Shown: positions 18,439 to 26,911 of the stretch, piece by piece
How the letters are laid out: every line of letters begins with the position of its first letter
Numbering within the stretch: position 1 is the first letter of the stretch
NCBI GenBank assembly: GCA_026260175.1
Contig: JAKCWW010005423.1
Location: 6,081 to 34,242, forward strand
From: Reticulitermes lucifugus
Lineage: Eukaryota; Arthropoda; Insecta; Blattodea; Rhinotermitidae
Direction: 5' to 3'
Length of the DNA: 28,162 nucleotides
The notes under the pieces: generated by a model
What the model was told of the DNA's origin: nothing
What the model saw: the letters and a program-made list of their open reading frames with translations, nothing else
Databases searched by the model: none
Program-made: the position numbers and the translations under genes

Positions 18439-18627
18439 AAGTCGAACCCGGTTATGACGCCATCGGTTTACGCGACACCTCGTATATGGCGTCAGATATT
18501 ATGTGGTATCAGTTAATTCCTAACAGTATCATACTCCTCGGTTAAAACGACACTCGGTTATAACGACACGGTTATAACAACACAAATTATGCAGTCCCTG
18601 TCATGACGTTACGACCGACTTCGACTG
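18439..18627. mobile_element. pogo/Tigger-type MITE, 189 bp
   Basis: The left end (A)AGTCGAACCCGGTTATGACG is complementary at about 15 of 20 positions to the right end, which reads (C)AGTCGAAGTCGGTCGTAACG on the minus strand. TA flanks both ends (18437-18438 and 18628-18629). The subterminal repeats CGGTTATAACGACAC, seen twice near 18550-18580, are typical of Tigger-like termini. There is no transposase inside. Confidence 0.75.
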
Positions 18628-18635
18628 TATGTATT

Positions 18636-18765
18636 TTTAACTTCAGCAATACGAGATGGAGGTGAGGGGTGAGATTCACGCCCCGGCTGCTTTACTCCTG
18701 GGGAAAGAACCCCCGACACCCATTCAGTAGAGACTGGATGGACTCCAGGACAGGTGTGGTGAAGA
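18636..18765 (-). mobile_element. 5'-truncated SINE fragment
   Basis: On the minus strand the segment GTTCTTTCCCCAGGAGTAAAGC, followed by GCCGGGGCGTG and CCTCACCTCCATCTCG, matches the 3' half of the SINE at 24243-24505 (TCTCTTTCCCGGGGGTAAAGC, GCTGAGGCGTG). The tRNA-like head is absent. The minus frame 18609-18899 is incidental. Confidence 0.7.
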
Positions 18766-18789
18766 TGGACATTTCTTACCCTGCTGATA

Positions 18790-21150
18790 ATCGAAACACG
18801 ATTCCTCAGTTCGCCACCCTGTAGCCTAGAAACTACACCAAATTCAAACTTAATCCACAATGAACATTCTAACTTTAAGATACTACGCACGTCGCCCACA
18901 CAGTGCAGTTACGTGTTTTATATGATTCTCACAACGAACAGAATTTGCAGATTGGTCTTCGTGATGAAGGGAAAGTGCTATTTATGAGACGAATTGAGTT
19001 TATAAATATTATCTCGATAAATTTCAGGCTTCCAATAGTAAACTACAAAAGTGTAAACTGTTAAAGAGATCCGTGCATTTAAGAATATCGCATAGGGCGA
19101 AAACTAGTTCCAGTAAGGCGGATTTGTATTAAAAAATTGCATGTTTTTTTTCTTGCCAACAAGTAACAAGAATCTGATGTTTCCTTGCGCTAATCAATTC
19201 CAGATCGTCTTATTATATGTGGCAGATGTGAGGTCCGGGCATCTTTCACGCTGCATTGCACATATATTTTGGGTGCCTTCATGACCCGTGAAATACGGGT
19301 TCACGGGTAATATGCGTATTTGATATAAAATGAATGCCAAACGACATCAACGGGCTACACTACGAATCGGTGTAGGCCTGTAGTAGAGCGAACTTAACTG
19401 AACAAACTTGTTCATTTCATTGGAACGAAGAATTTCTGACACACGTCATCGTGTTTCCACTGACGTGTGTCAAAAAATCACCAGTAATTCATATAATAAG
19501 TGATAACGAGGAAGGAAATAAATAAGAATATAGCATCTTGTCAGCAGTGCATACCGAATTTGGGCACGTTCGCGACAAAGCTTTACTTACTCCTGAATGT
19601 GCCAGTTGGCTTTGAAATGTCTGTCCGTTTTTCCTCAGGAAAGAACTAAGGAATCACTTTACACAAAAATACACTTGCATTTCTGCAAGATTTTTAAGGA
19701 CAGATCGCTATACATTTATTTTATTGAAAAAATTTAGATAAAACCCACGCATTTGGAAGTCTCCCACCCCGCCTGTGGACGTCCTGATCAAATAGCTGAA
19801 TGTATGTGTAATAATAAGCTCACATTTAAAATTACCGAGCCCCTTTGTAGAAAGACAAATTTTAATTCTCAAAAAATACGAAATGTAGAGGCTACAGTCT
19901 ACCTAACAGAGAAATGGGAGTAATTCAGAATAATTATGATTACATTAAATTAAATATCATTCGTTCTTCCACACCGACTGATAATTTCCGACATCAGTAA
20001 TACAAATATGTCCACTGTTATAATAGATCAAGACGATGAAACTTTGCCATGCAAAAGCTGAAAAAGCAAGTCAATATGCCCTTAAAGACACGAATCACTT
20101 GAAACACGTGAGTTGAGCAACGTTCGAAACGCAGTGTATACCACATAGGCTGTCTCAGAGACGAAACAACGTTCCGCATAATTCAGACGTGACTTCGAGC
20201 CGTACCTCATCGCAGCATTACCATTCAGAGATCAATATTTCCCATCTTACTAATACTTTAAACATTCGCTTAAAGGTGACAGAGTAAAATTCAAATAGCC
20301 TTCAAACATTAAGAAAGAAAACGTGATAAATTAAGTTTGAATTATACAGAAGCGCGGATAGGCTTAACTGTCGGAGTGTAAATTAGTAACAGACCCTTAT
20401 ATATTGACTAACAAATCATGTAAGTTTAATGGGGGAAAACTTTCTGAAGGCAAACAGAGCCCCACCTTACATGGGGGCACAACACAACAATATTGTTAGA
20501 ACTATCAGCAAGTTACAAATTATGATTTTAAGACATGTGCGAAAACTCCTTGGTATGTATAAAAAAGCAAAAGAACAATATGATAGTGAAGAAAGAAGGA
20601 ACAAGTACTAATATTGAAGCATGTGAAGGGACAGTGAGAAAAGAGGCGTGGATGAGAAACGGGGTGGTGGGGGGGGGGAGAATGGCGGTAAAATTAAGAT
20701 GGATCACCCAGCGAAGTCTCTTGATGGCACAACGTAATATCCCCAAGCATGCACTGGACACACCCGAACCGGCCGCTCGGAGGAAACGGACAGCAAATCT
20801 GAATAAACCGAACTGCTAATTAAGTACAGGCTTCGAGCCTGCGTGCACTTCTTGAGAACAAAGTAGAAACACAATAAAGAACAGAGCAGCAGTGATTTAG
20901 GGAACAGCCACAAAAAGTTACCTAGGAATTAAGTACCGGCCGTACGTGCAGTGCCTATACAGTAACGGAACGATTATTTGTAATTTACTTCTACGCAGGC
21001 CTGCTGTTCCCAAAAGTAATTCCTAGTTTTCCCGTCTTTCTCGTGGAAATAAAGTAGACTTGAGGTGACGCTTTTTGCTGTGTGTGTATGTATGTATGTA
21101 TGTACATATTTCCATGTGTGAAGCAGTTAACACAACAAAACCACAACAAC
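18790..21150. other. Long unassigned stretch
   Basis: It contains hairpins at 19284-19308 and 19437-19472 and a G-rich run near 20665-20680. The plus (20429-20611, 20535-20819) and minus (20528-20761, 20704-20913) open frames overlap in a GC-richer patch. I recognise none of them. Confidence 0.4.
19437..19472. repeat. Perfect 12-bp stem-loop
   Basis: TGACACACGTCA (19437-19448) is exactly complementary to TGACGTGTGTCA (19461-19472) around a 12-base loop. No terminator or small-RNA class is implied by this alone. Confidence 0.9.
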
Positions 21151-21167
21151 ATAGCAACTTTCTTAGG

Positions 21168-21445
21168 TGAATTCTAAAAGGTTCTGACGATGGTATATAA
21201 CATTGAGAGCCACTTCTCTTTTGGACTTTGTCCATCGTCTTTAATGTAAATATGAAATATAAAATACAAAAATCTAAAATTCACTACGTTTCGGAAGATG
21301 GCTCTTCTTTACCCATCTGAGTAGGCATCGCCTAAAGACGGAAGAAGAGCCATCTTCCGAAACGTAGTGAATTTTAGATTTTTGTATTTTATATTTTATA
21401 TTCACATTAAAGACGATGGACAAAGTCCAAAAGACAAGTGGTTCT
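21168..21445 (+). mobile_element. Foldback (hairpin) element, 278 bp, 13-bp TSD
   Basis: The left arm (TGAGAGCCACTTCTC..., from about 21204) and the right arm (to ...AAGTGGTTCTCA, about 21447) pair almost perfectly over about 90-100 bases, including ATCTAAAATTCACTACG. A one-sided leader of about 36 bp lies at the left. CAACTTTCTTAGG repeats exactly at 21155-21167 and 21446-21458, a convincing 13-bp target duplication. The right arm carries a hammerhead-like motif. The left arm has its complement only in the GAAACGTAGTG half. Confidence 0.85.
21329..21369 (+). ncRNA. Hammerhead-like motif with perfect helix II
   Basis: CGC (21329-21331), CTAAAGA (21332-21338), one C, GGAAG (21340-21344), loop, CTTCC (21354-21358), GAAAC (21359-21363), GTA (21364-21366) and GTG (21367-21369). 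Helix II is perfect, and helix I is three pairs including one G-U. The core carries CTAAAGA instead of CTGAAGA, which should reduce or abolish activity. Confidence 0.4.
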
Positions 21446-21554
21446 CAACTTTCTTAGGGTAAAGACGTCCCACTGCAACGCGTAAGAAAGCAGATGAACC
21501 AAAGGACTGTTGATCACCACTATATTTGGATATAGGATTGATTGTCAAGGGTGC

Positions 21555-21590
21555 TACATGTTTCGGCTTATTAACAAGGCATTATCGGGC
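21555..21590 (-). ncRNA. Decayed hammerhead-like motif
   Basis: The minus strand reads CCGATAA (complement of 21582-21588), GCCTT and AAGCC with an imperfect stem, then GAAAC (complement of 21560-21564), ATGTAGC. The order is right, but the first core block has two changes from CTGANGA. Confidence 0.3.
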
Positions 21591-21772
21591 ACAGGCACTA
21601 CTGTCATCCAGCGTAGATCACTGACTGGTTCTTGAAAAGCATGTGTTCAGTAAAAGACAGCAGTAAACGAAAACAAGTACTTATTTATTTATGTAATTGA
21701 AGGCTTCGGCCGTAGTCGTAATGTTGCTTAAATTCTTCTGGGTTGTTACCCGGCGTCGTTTTTTTGGTGTAT

Positions 21773-21815
21773 GACCAACGTTTCGGGATCACTTGTTTGT
21801 CCCATCTTCAGGGTC
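21773..21815 (-). ncRNA. Hammerhead-like motif, left arm
   Basis: An exact inverted copy of the motif at 21828-21870: CTGAAGA (complement of 21805-21811), GGGA/TCCC stem, GAAAC (complement of 21780-21784) and GTT, closed by GACC/GGTC as helix I. Confidence 0.5.
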
Positions 21816-21827
21816 CTTTTTTCCTAA

Positions 21828-21870
21828 GACCCTGAAGATGGGACAAACAAGTGATCCCGAAACGTTGGTC
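21828..21870 (+). ncRNA. Hammerhead-like motif, right arm
   Basis: GACC (21828-21831), CTGAAGA (21832-21838), one T, GGGA (21840-21843), an eleven-base loop, TCCC (21855-21858), GAAAC (21859-21863), GTT (21864-21866) and GGTC (21867-21870). Helices I and II are perfect four-pair stems. The core matches CTGANGA...GAAA, and GTT is an acceptable cleavage triplet. As elsewhere here, one extra T precedes helix II. Helix III is reduced to almost nothing. Confidence 0.55.
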
Positions 21871-21929
21871 ATACACCAAGAAACGAAGCCGGGTAACAAC
21901 CCAGAATATTTTAAGCAACTTATTTATTT

Positions 21930-22310
21930 GTAGAAGGGTGACAACTGACAGGAAGATGTGTAACGCATATAAAATTCTGCAAGAACCATTATACATAGGC
22001 TTATGTTAAAATATATTAATAAGATGCGAGACTTTGGAGTTGTATTCCACAACTCCAATTACTTTAAGTTTATACTGGCAAACCACGTTTACAATGCAGT
22101 TCACTCACAGACGTAGGCCTATATAAGTCTTTCTGTTTGGTCGGTATTTCGGTAAGATACCAAGAATAGTCAATTTTGTAAGTCCTTCCCAGAATTTTCT
22201 GTTTGGAAATATTAAGGTACCACACACCGATTTTTGTGGCATTTATATTTAATAATGCGGTGGTTTATCAGCGCAAAATGATGACATGTACATGCTAGAT
22301 TTTACACAGG
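21930..22310. other. Unassigned stretch
   Basis: No gene seen. It holds a 10-bp hairpin (TTGGAGTTGT 22034-22043 with ACAACTCCAA 22049-22058). Confidence 0.4.
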
Positions 22311-22314
22311 ACCA

Positions 22315-22480
22315 GCCACCCCAGCCTCCTAATAAATGGGTACTGGGATCTCTTTCTTCAGCAGGGCCGTGAAGTTGATGACTTTCTTCCACCTAGTGTT
22401 CAGTTTGAGAATGAGTGGAGCTATACTTCTACTCCCTCCATATGTCTTCAATGACAGTACATGGACAATTTTACCTTTCT
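22315..22480 (+). mobile_element. SINE 3' fragment
   Basis: The blocks TGGGATCTCTTTC, TCTTCCACCTAGTG and GGAGCTATAC follow the same order as in the SINE at 24243-24505. The end CCATATGTCTTCAATGAC resembles the end of the SINE at 13010-13285. The tRNA-like head is missing or unrecognisable. Confidence 0.6.
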
Positions 22481-22489
22481 GTTTTTAGC

Positions 22490-24230
22490 AATGACACTCC
22501 TCTTTCGCCCGCCCTGCTGGTTCTGCATTTGTGTCTCAGATATAAGTGAATAAACCATCTTCTAAAGGCTGCAGCTTTTCCCATGTATGCCTGGAGATAC
22601 TAGCGCGAGAAATGTCTACGCGTGGTAAAACTGATGGAAACATTAGCCTACAATGAACCAGATTTATGGAATAGGAACAATGTACATCCACTGAATTTTA
22701 ATGTGCGGTAGTACGACAAGGTTCCTTTATTGTTGTTTCTCGTACAAGACTGGAGAATCCCTGAACACCGCCTCACGAATCTGAGAGATGTGTAATATAT
22801 AGTTTCACCGCCAAATAGAGCAGGGTTGAGCAAACGTTTCTGATCTGAATCCAGACCAGGCTAGCCCTGAGTGAACGTGGGCCGGCCGGCCTCACGAGAA
22901 AAATCCAGTAGGCTACTTTAAACTATCACAAGTGCATATGTCAGTCTGTTGTTTTAACATTCTTAACATTTATGTGTTGAAATCTATGTTTCAGAGAAGA
23001 GTCGAAACGTCGGTGTCAGTTTACAAACTTTCACGTTGGCAAACCCAAACGACTATCATCTAAAGCCAAGAATGCCTGAAAAGGTACATCAAAGAGTTAT
23101 AAATTATTTCTACTGATTGATAACAATGCATAGAAATTCAAGAAATAGACATTAAATTAGACAATTAATAATTAATTCAGGCATGATATTCTAAACTTTA
23201 ATTAACGTTCACACGATTAAACCTAACCCGGCATGGATGCCACTTATTTTATTATACACTTTTCGACACAATATATACACGTCCTAGATCCCCAAACCTG
23301 ACCCAGCCATCAAGATTTAGACGTTCTTTCTGCTACAGTGCATTATCTATTATATTCCTGGTTAAATTATAGGGCAAAAACACTAACAAATAAAGAGGTT
23401 TATTGCTAACAGGCCTAAGCGAAGAGGTTGCTGGCAGGACCGAATTTTATAGCTGGCCAAAACCGACCCACGGCCCGTATTTGCTCGCCCCCGGTACACA
23501 GAGTGCACCAAGTATAGCCAAGAGTCTGACTGATGGTCTTGTATTGATATAATAAAAAATAACACGTTAAAGCCGGAGTGGCCGGCAGGTACCCCAGGTT
23601 CTTGTGTAATTCTGTTCCTTCCTCTTTTCTTTACGATCTGAGAGAGAAGCACAAGCTACCACACGTGACGTGCCGCAGTGGTAAACAGAGGGTATTTCTT
23701 ATGATTGCTAATACGTACCTGTATCATAGGAAAACGGCATTGTGATTAGGATATAACTAGCTGTACATATATAACCTAGGCTAGAAACTTGGAATTTATA
23801 TTTTGTCTAAACAATTTTCGGTTCCCTACGAACATGAAACTAAATGTGACATAAATGGACGTAAAATGAGGAAATTATTCATGAACATAAAGCTAAATTT
23901 AAATTAATATAGGTATAAGACGGCAATATTATTATTATTTTAATCAACATTTAGACTATATAAGTAACAATGTTGTATCGACGACAAACTCTGTGTTGAA
24001 CGTGCAGCACAAAAAGAAGAACACCACCGTTGTTGTTAAAAGAGACTGCGAGACTGCGCACACGTTCGCAAAACACTACACTACGCAAAGTTCGCGTTCT
24101 TGTAGTACTTTGACCTCTACAAAAAATTTATGGCCGTGACAAAAATAACTTCTAATTACGACCTTCCTGAGACAAACAGCAATGTGTGAGTGTTACGTCC
24201 GTCCGTCACGTACTGACAGGCTAACGTGTG
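22490..24230. other. Unassigned stretch
   Basis: Contains a GTCGAAACGTCGGTG at about 22999-23013 resembling the 3' half of the hammerhead-like motifs, with no 5' half. Otherwise AT-rich with short chance frames (22648-22833 and 23383-23652, both minus). Confidence 0.4.
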
Positions 24231-24242
24231 GTACATGACAAA

Positions 24243-24505
24243 GGTGTGGGCCGGGATACCGCAGTCGGTATAGCGACTCGCTACGGGTTGGACGGTCCGG
24301 GGATCGAATCTCCGTGAGAGCGAGATTTTCCGCACCTGTCAAGACCGGCCCTGGGGCCCACCCACTCACCTATACAATGTTTACCGGGTCTCTTTCCCGG
24401 GGGTAAAGCGGCTGAGGCGTGGCGTTGACCACCCACCCTCACCTAGCGCCGACGTTAAAGAAAGAGCAGAGCTATACCATAGGGTGAACTTTACCTTTTA
24501 CCTTT
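24243..24505 (+). mobile_element. tRNA-derived SINE, full length with TSD
   Basis: This is the best-preserved copy of its family. The A box is GGGATACCGCAGTCGGTATAG (from about 24252), and the B box is GGGGATCGAATCTCC (about 24299-24313). The body includes GCCCTGGGGCCC, TCTCTTTCCCGGG and GCTGAGGCGTG. The tail has TTTACC repeats. ACATGACAAA (24233-24242) and ACATCACAAA (24506-24515) are the probable target duplication, with one difference. Confidence 0.85.
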
Positions 24506-24599
24506 ACATCACAAAAATTGTGGCATGCGCTCGTAATTTGTTTCTGCCTTACACGCCATTCATCTGTTATCATAAGAAGATACTGATTTCTCATTTTGT

Positions 24600-24790
24600 A
24601 ACTGGACTCCACGAGTCCACTAACAAAATGACAGAAGTTACTAGGTCTTCAGCTAAATCCGGAAATTCTGCGCATTTTACGGAAACCGAAGGTTCATTAC
24701 CGTGTTCACAACAGCCTACCACTTCTCCCTATTCTGGGCATGATAAGTCCAGTCCACACCCTCCCATCTACGCATAGATTTAAATGAGAT
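24600..24790 (+). repeat. Fragment of a LINE-type dispersed repeat
   Basis: The plus frame here reads VTRSSAKSGNSAHF, then TEGSLPCSQQPTTSPYSGHDKSSPHPPI. I recall near-identical peptide strings from many insect repeat-derived predictions, which places this segment in a high-copy dispersed repeat and not in a gene. The 97-codon frame (24484-24777) starts inside the SINE tail and runs into this repeat. Repeat identity rests on recall and is not shown by this window alone. Confidence 0.45.
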
Positions 24791-24794
24791 ATCC

Positions 24795-25390
24795 ATAAAA
24801 TTCTGTAGATATATTTAACATATACGGAGGTAAATATCGAAGTACGATAACAGGAAGGCTACATTAGTCACTTGGACTTCAAGGAAACTTAGGCCAGGTA
24901 AGAACATGTATTTTATGCCGGAGGTATCATCGTTCTATTTGGCCTACCAACGAAACAAGTTTGGTTAATTAAAATGTGTCTAAACGAACTCAATAGCGAA
25001 GTCCTTACAAAAAATACTTGACCGATACAGTTTTATTCACACTATTATGGTAAACGCAGCCTTTCACTGCAATTTTTTTAATCTGTGCTTCTGAATGCAC
25101 CATTATGGAGGTACAATAAAATCAGGAAGGCATAAAATTGAATGGAGCACACTAGTTTCTGGTCTATGCCCATACATTGTGTTGTTAATTAATTCTGTGA
25201 AAATATAAATTCTATAACAAAGTCACATGGAAGCTCTACTGGAGGCTACTAAAAGTTTGACATAGAAATAAAGGCAGAGAAGCCGAAGCAAGCCAATATG
25301 TTACGGCATGTCTCGTTGTCAGAAAGCAGGGCAAATCGTAACGTAAGTATCCTTAAGGATGCTACAAAAAGGTGATAAATTTTAAAATTT
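24795..25390. other. Unassigned stretch
   Basis: AT-rich, no recognisable features beyond a chance 60-codon minus frame. Confidence 0.4.
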
Positions 25391-25392
25391 GG

Positions 25393-25449
25393 AGAAGGTA
25401 CTGTGTTTTCAAGAAGGTACTGTGTTTTCAAGAAGGTACTGTGTTTTCA
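25393..25449. repeat. 19-bp tandem repeat, three identical copies
   Basis: AGAAGGTACTGTGTTTTCA occurs at 25393-25411, 25412-25430 and 25431-25449 without a single difference, so the expansion is recent or maintained. A partial GAAGGTACC follows near 25471. Confidence 0.95.
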
Positions 25450-26020
25450 ATAAATGAAAATTACATTCACGAAGGTACCAAATACAGACTCAGTTCTTGC
25501 CACCACCCAATTCAGAAAATTTTGATCTCCCCCTTTGGTATCTAAACATATACAGAATGAACCACACAGGTCTACAATTTTACATCTTGTTTTGTATGAG
25601 TATGAATCTTGGTCTCTCAATCTAACTGAAGAAACTGTATTGCGAATTCCTGAAAAAAAAGATACTGAACGAAATGTTTATATCTAAGAAACAGTAAGGA
25701 ATAGGAGATTGGAAAAGTTCACATAATCAGGGGAGTTATCAGAAAATATTATTATGGCGACAAAAAAAGAGAAAAATTTGGAATATGTAGCTTGCAGAAA
25801 GGCATGAGAAATGTAATGGGACTTTTATCTTAAAATCTAAAGGAAAAAACTCAATCGACAGACCAAGACCTAATTGTGAGAATAATATAAATTTGCATTT
25901 AAAAGCAGAGACTGCGACTACGTGAACACATTTTCCGGCCAGTTTTTCGTAACGCTAAGGACATAAAACAAATTTCATTTTACCGTAGCGTTATTAAAAA
26001 TGCCTAATTTTATCCAGACT
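25450..26020. other. Unassigned AT-rich stretch
   Basis: The only structure I see is a loose run of A-rich sequence. No gene or named repeat is recognised. Confidence 0.35.
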
Positions 26021-26036
26021 GTGGTCTTCTGGCTTG

Positions 26037-26890
26037 TTATACAGAATGCTTCAGTCCAGGTAGAAGTAAGTGTGGTGTAGATATGATCACGTTATACAAG
26101 CAAGGTGGCTGGGACAGTAGCAAAATGTAAGAAGAATGCAGTATGTTCTCTGAACGCATGTTCCATCTACGAGGTTTACACAACATCACAACCCAGAATA
26201 CCGTAGGCCTAATATAAATTTTCGCCTCCTTGAAACCTAAAACCTTACAGTCTGTAATGTTTTGTTTTGCATACCGTACCATACAGAGCAAAGGCATAAA
26301 TAATAGGCAGACATGATGGGTATAAATACGTAAGGTTATACATGCTGAGAAATGTGTGTCACGAATCGGCATGTCTAACTTGAAAACAAGAGCATACAGA
26401 ATAAGGCATGCAATGTACGTATAACATAATATTGTGGCGCGTTCGTGTATCCATTGTTGCCGTGGAAAAGCAATAAGTATTACATATTCTGAGTGTGTCT
26501 GTAGCCTAAAGTTATCCAGCATGCAAAGCGCATGCGCCTTACTGTACTGCCATAAGTGGCTTGTCTGCCTGTACCACATTTCCCACATTATCTCTTAAAC
26601 GGCACGATTTTCGGGGGGAAAAAAGTTATTGGACATAAAATGTGTGCTTTGAGTTTCTCTAAGATTAGTCTGAAACATTTCTCATTCTAAGAAGAATTCA
26701 GCCATATATTATCATAAATGTACATACCTGTTATTCTTGTCAGATTTTATTCAAACTTGAATTTTCTCGATGTACTTTCAAAAACTTACTCAAATATTAA
26801 ATTTCATGGAAATCCGTCCAGTGGGAGCCGAATTTTTCATGCGTAGAGACAGATGGACGAACAGACAGACATGACGCAGCTAATAATCGC
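26037..26890 (-). repeat. High-copy dispersed repeat with a 183-codon open frame
   Basis: From 26860 downward the minus strand reads KNSAPTGRISMKFNI, then broken frames (IKSDKNNRYVHL, LRMRNVSD). A continuous frame follows at 26588-26037: MWEMWYRQTSHLWQYSKAHA, then TLRIYTHH and TVFWVVMLCKPRR. I recall very similar strings from many cockroach-type repeat-derived predictions, so the open frame is probably repeat and not a gene. The low-coordinate end (26020-26207) again has GGTCTTCTGG-like sequence facing both ways, which may be a decayed foldback of the 9052/21691 family. Confidence 0.45.
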
Positions 26891-26911
26891 TTTTCGCAAT
26901 TTTGCGAAAAG
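26890..26911. repeat. Perfect 10-bp hairpin with 2-base loop
   Basis: CTTTTCGCAA (26890-26899) is exactly complementary to TTGCGAAAAG (26902-26911). It lies at the edge of the dispersed repeat read on the minus strand and may mark its terminus. Confidence 0.85.

Larger units (their letters stand above)
21691..21917 (+). mobile_element. Foldback (hairpin) element, 227 bp, 12-bp TSD
   Basis: The left arm from TTGCTTAAATTCTTCTGGG and the right arm ending CCCAGAATATTTTAAGCA pair over about 92 bases with only about five differences. The leader at the left (GAAGGCTTCGGCCGTAGTCG, 21699-21718) matches the right-hand leaders of the elements at 9052 and 11339 read on the minus strand. All three are therefore one family, with this copy on the plus strand. 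ACTTATTTATTT flanks it at 21679-21690 and 21918-21929. Both arms contain complete hammerhead-like motifs. Confidence 0.85.

Noticed and set aside
20429..20913. Cluster of overlapping open frames as a possible small gene
   Set aside because: Frames overlap in opposite directions, contain a G-run that may be a sequencing slip, and show no motif or splice signal.
22820..22850. Further hammerhead-like motif on the minus strand (CAGATCAGAAACGTT)
   Set aside because: No stem II and no CTGANGA at the right distance, so a chance match to GAAACGTT.
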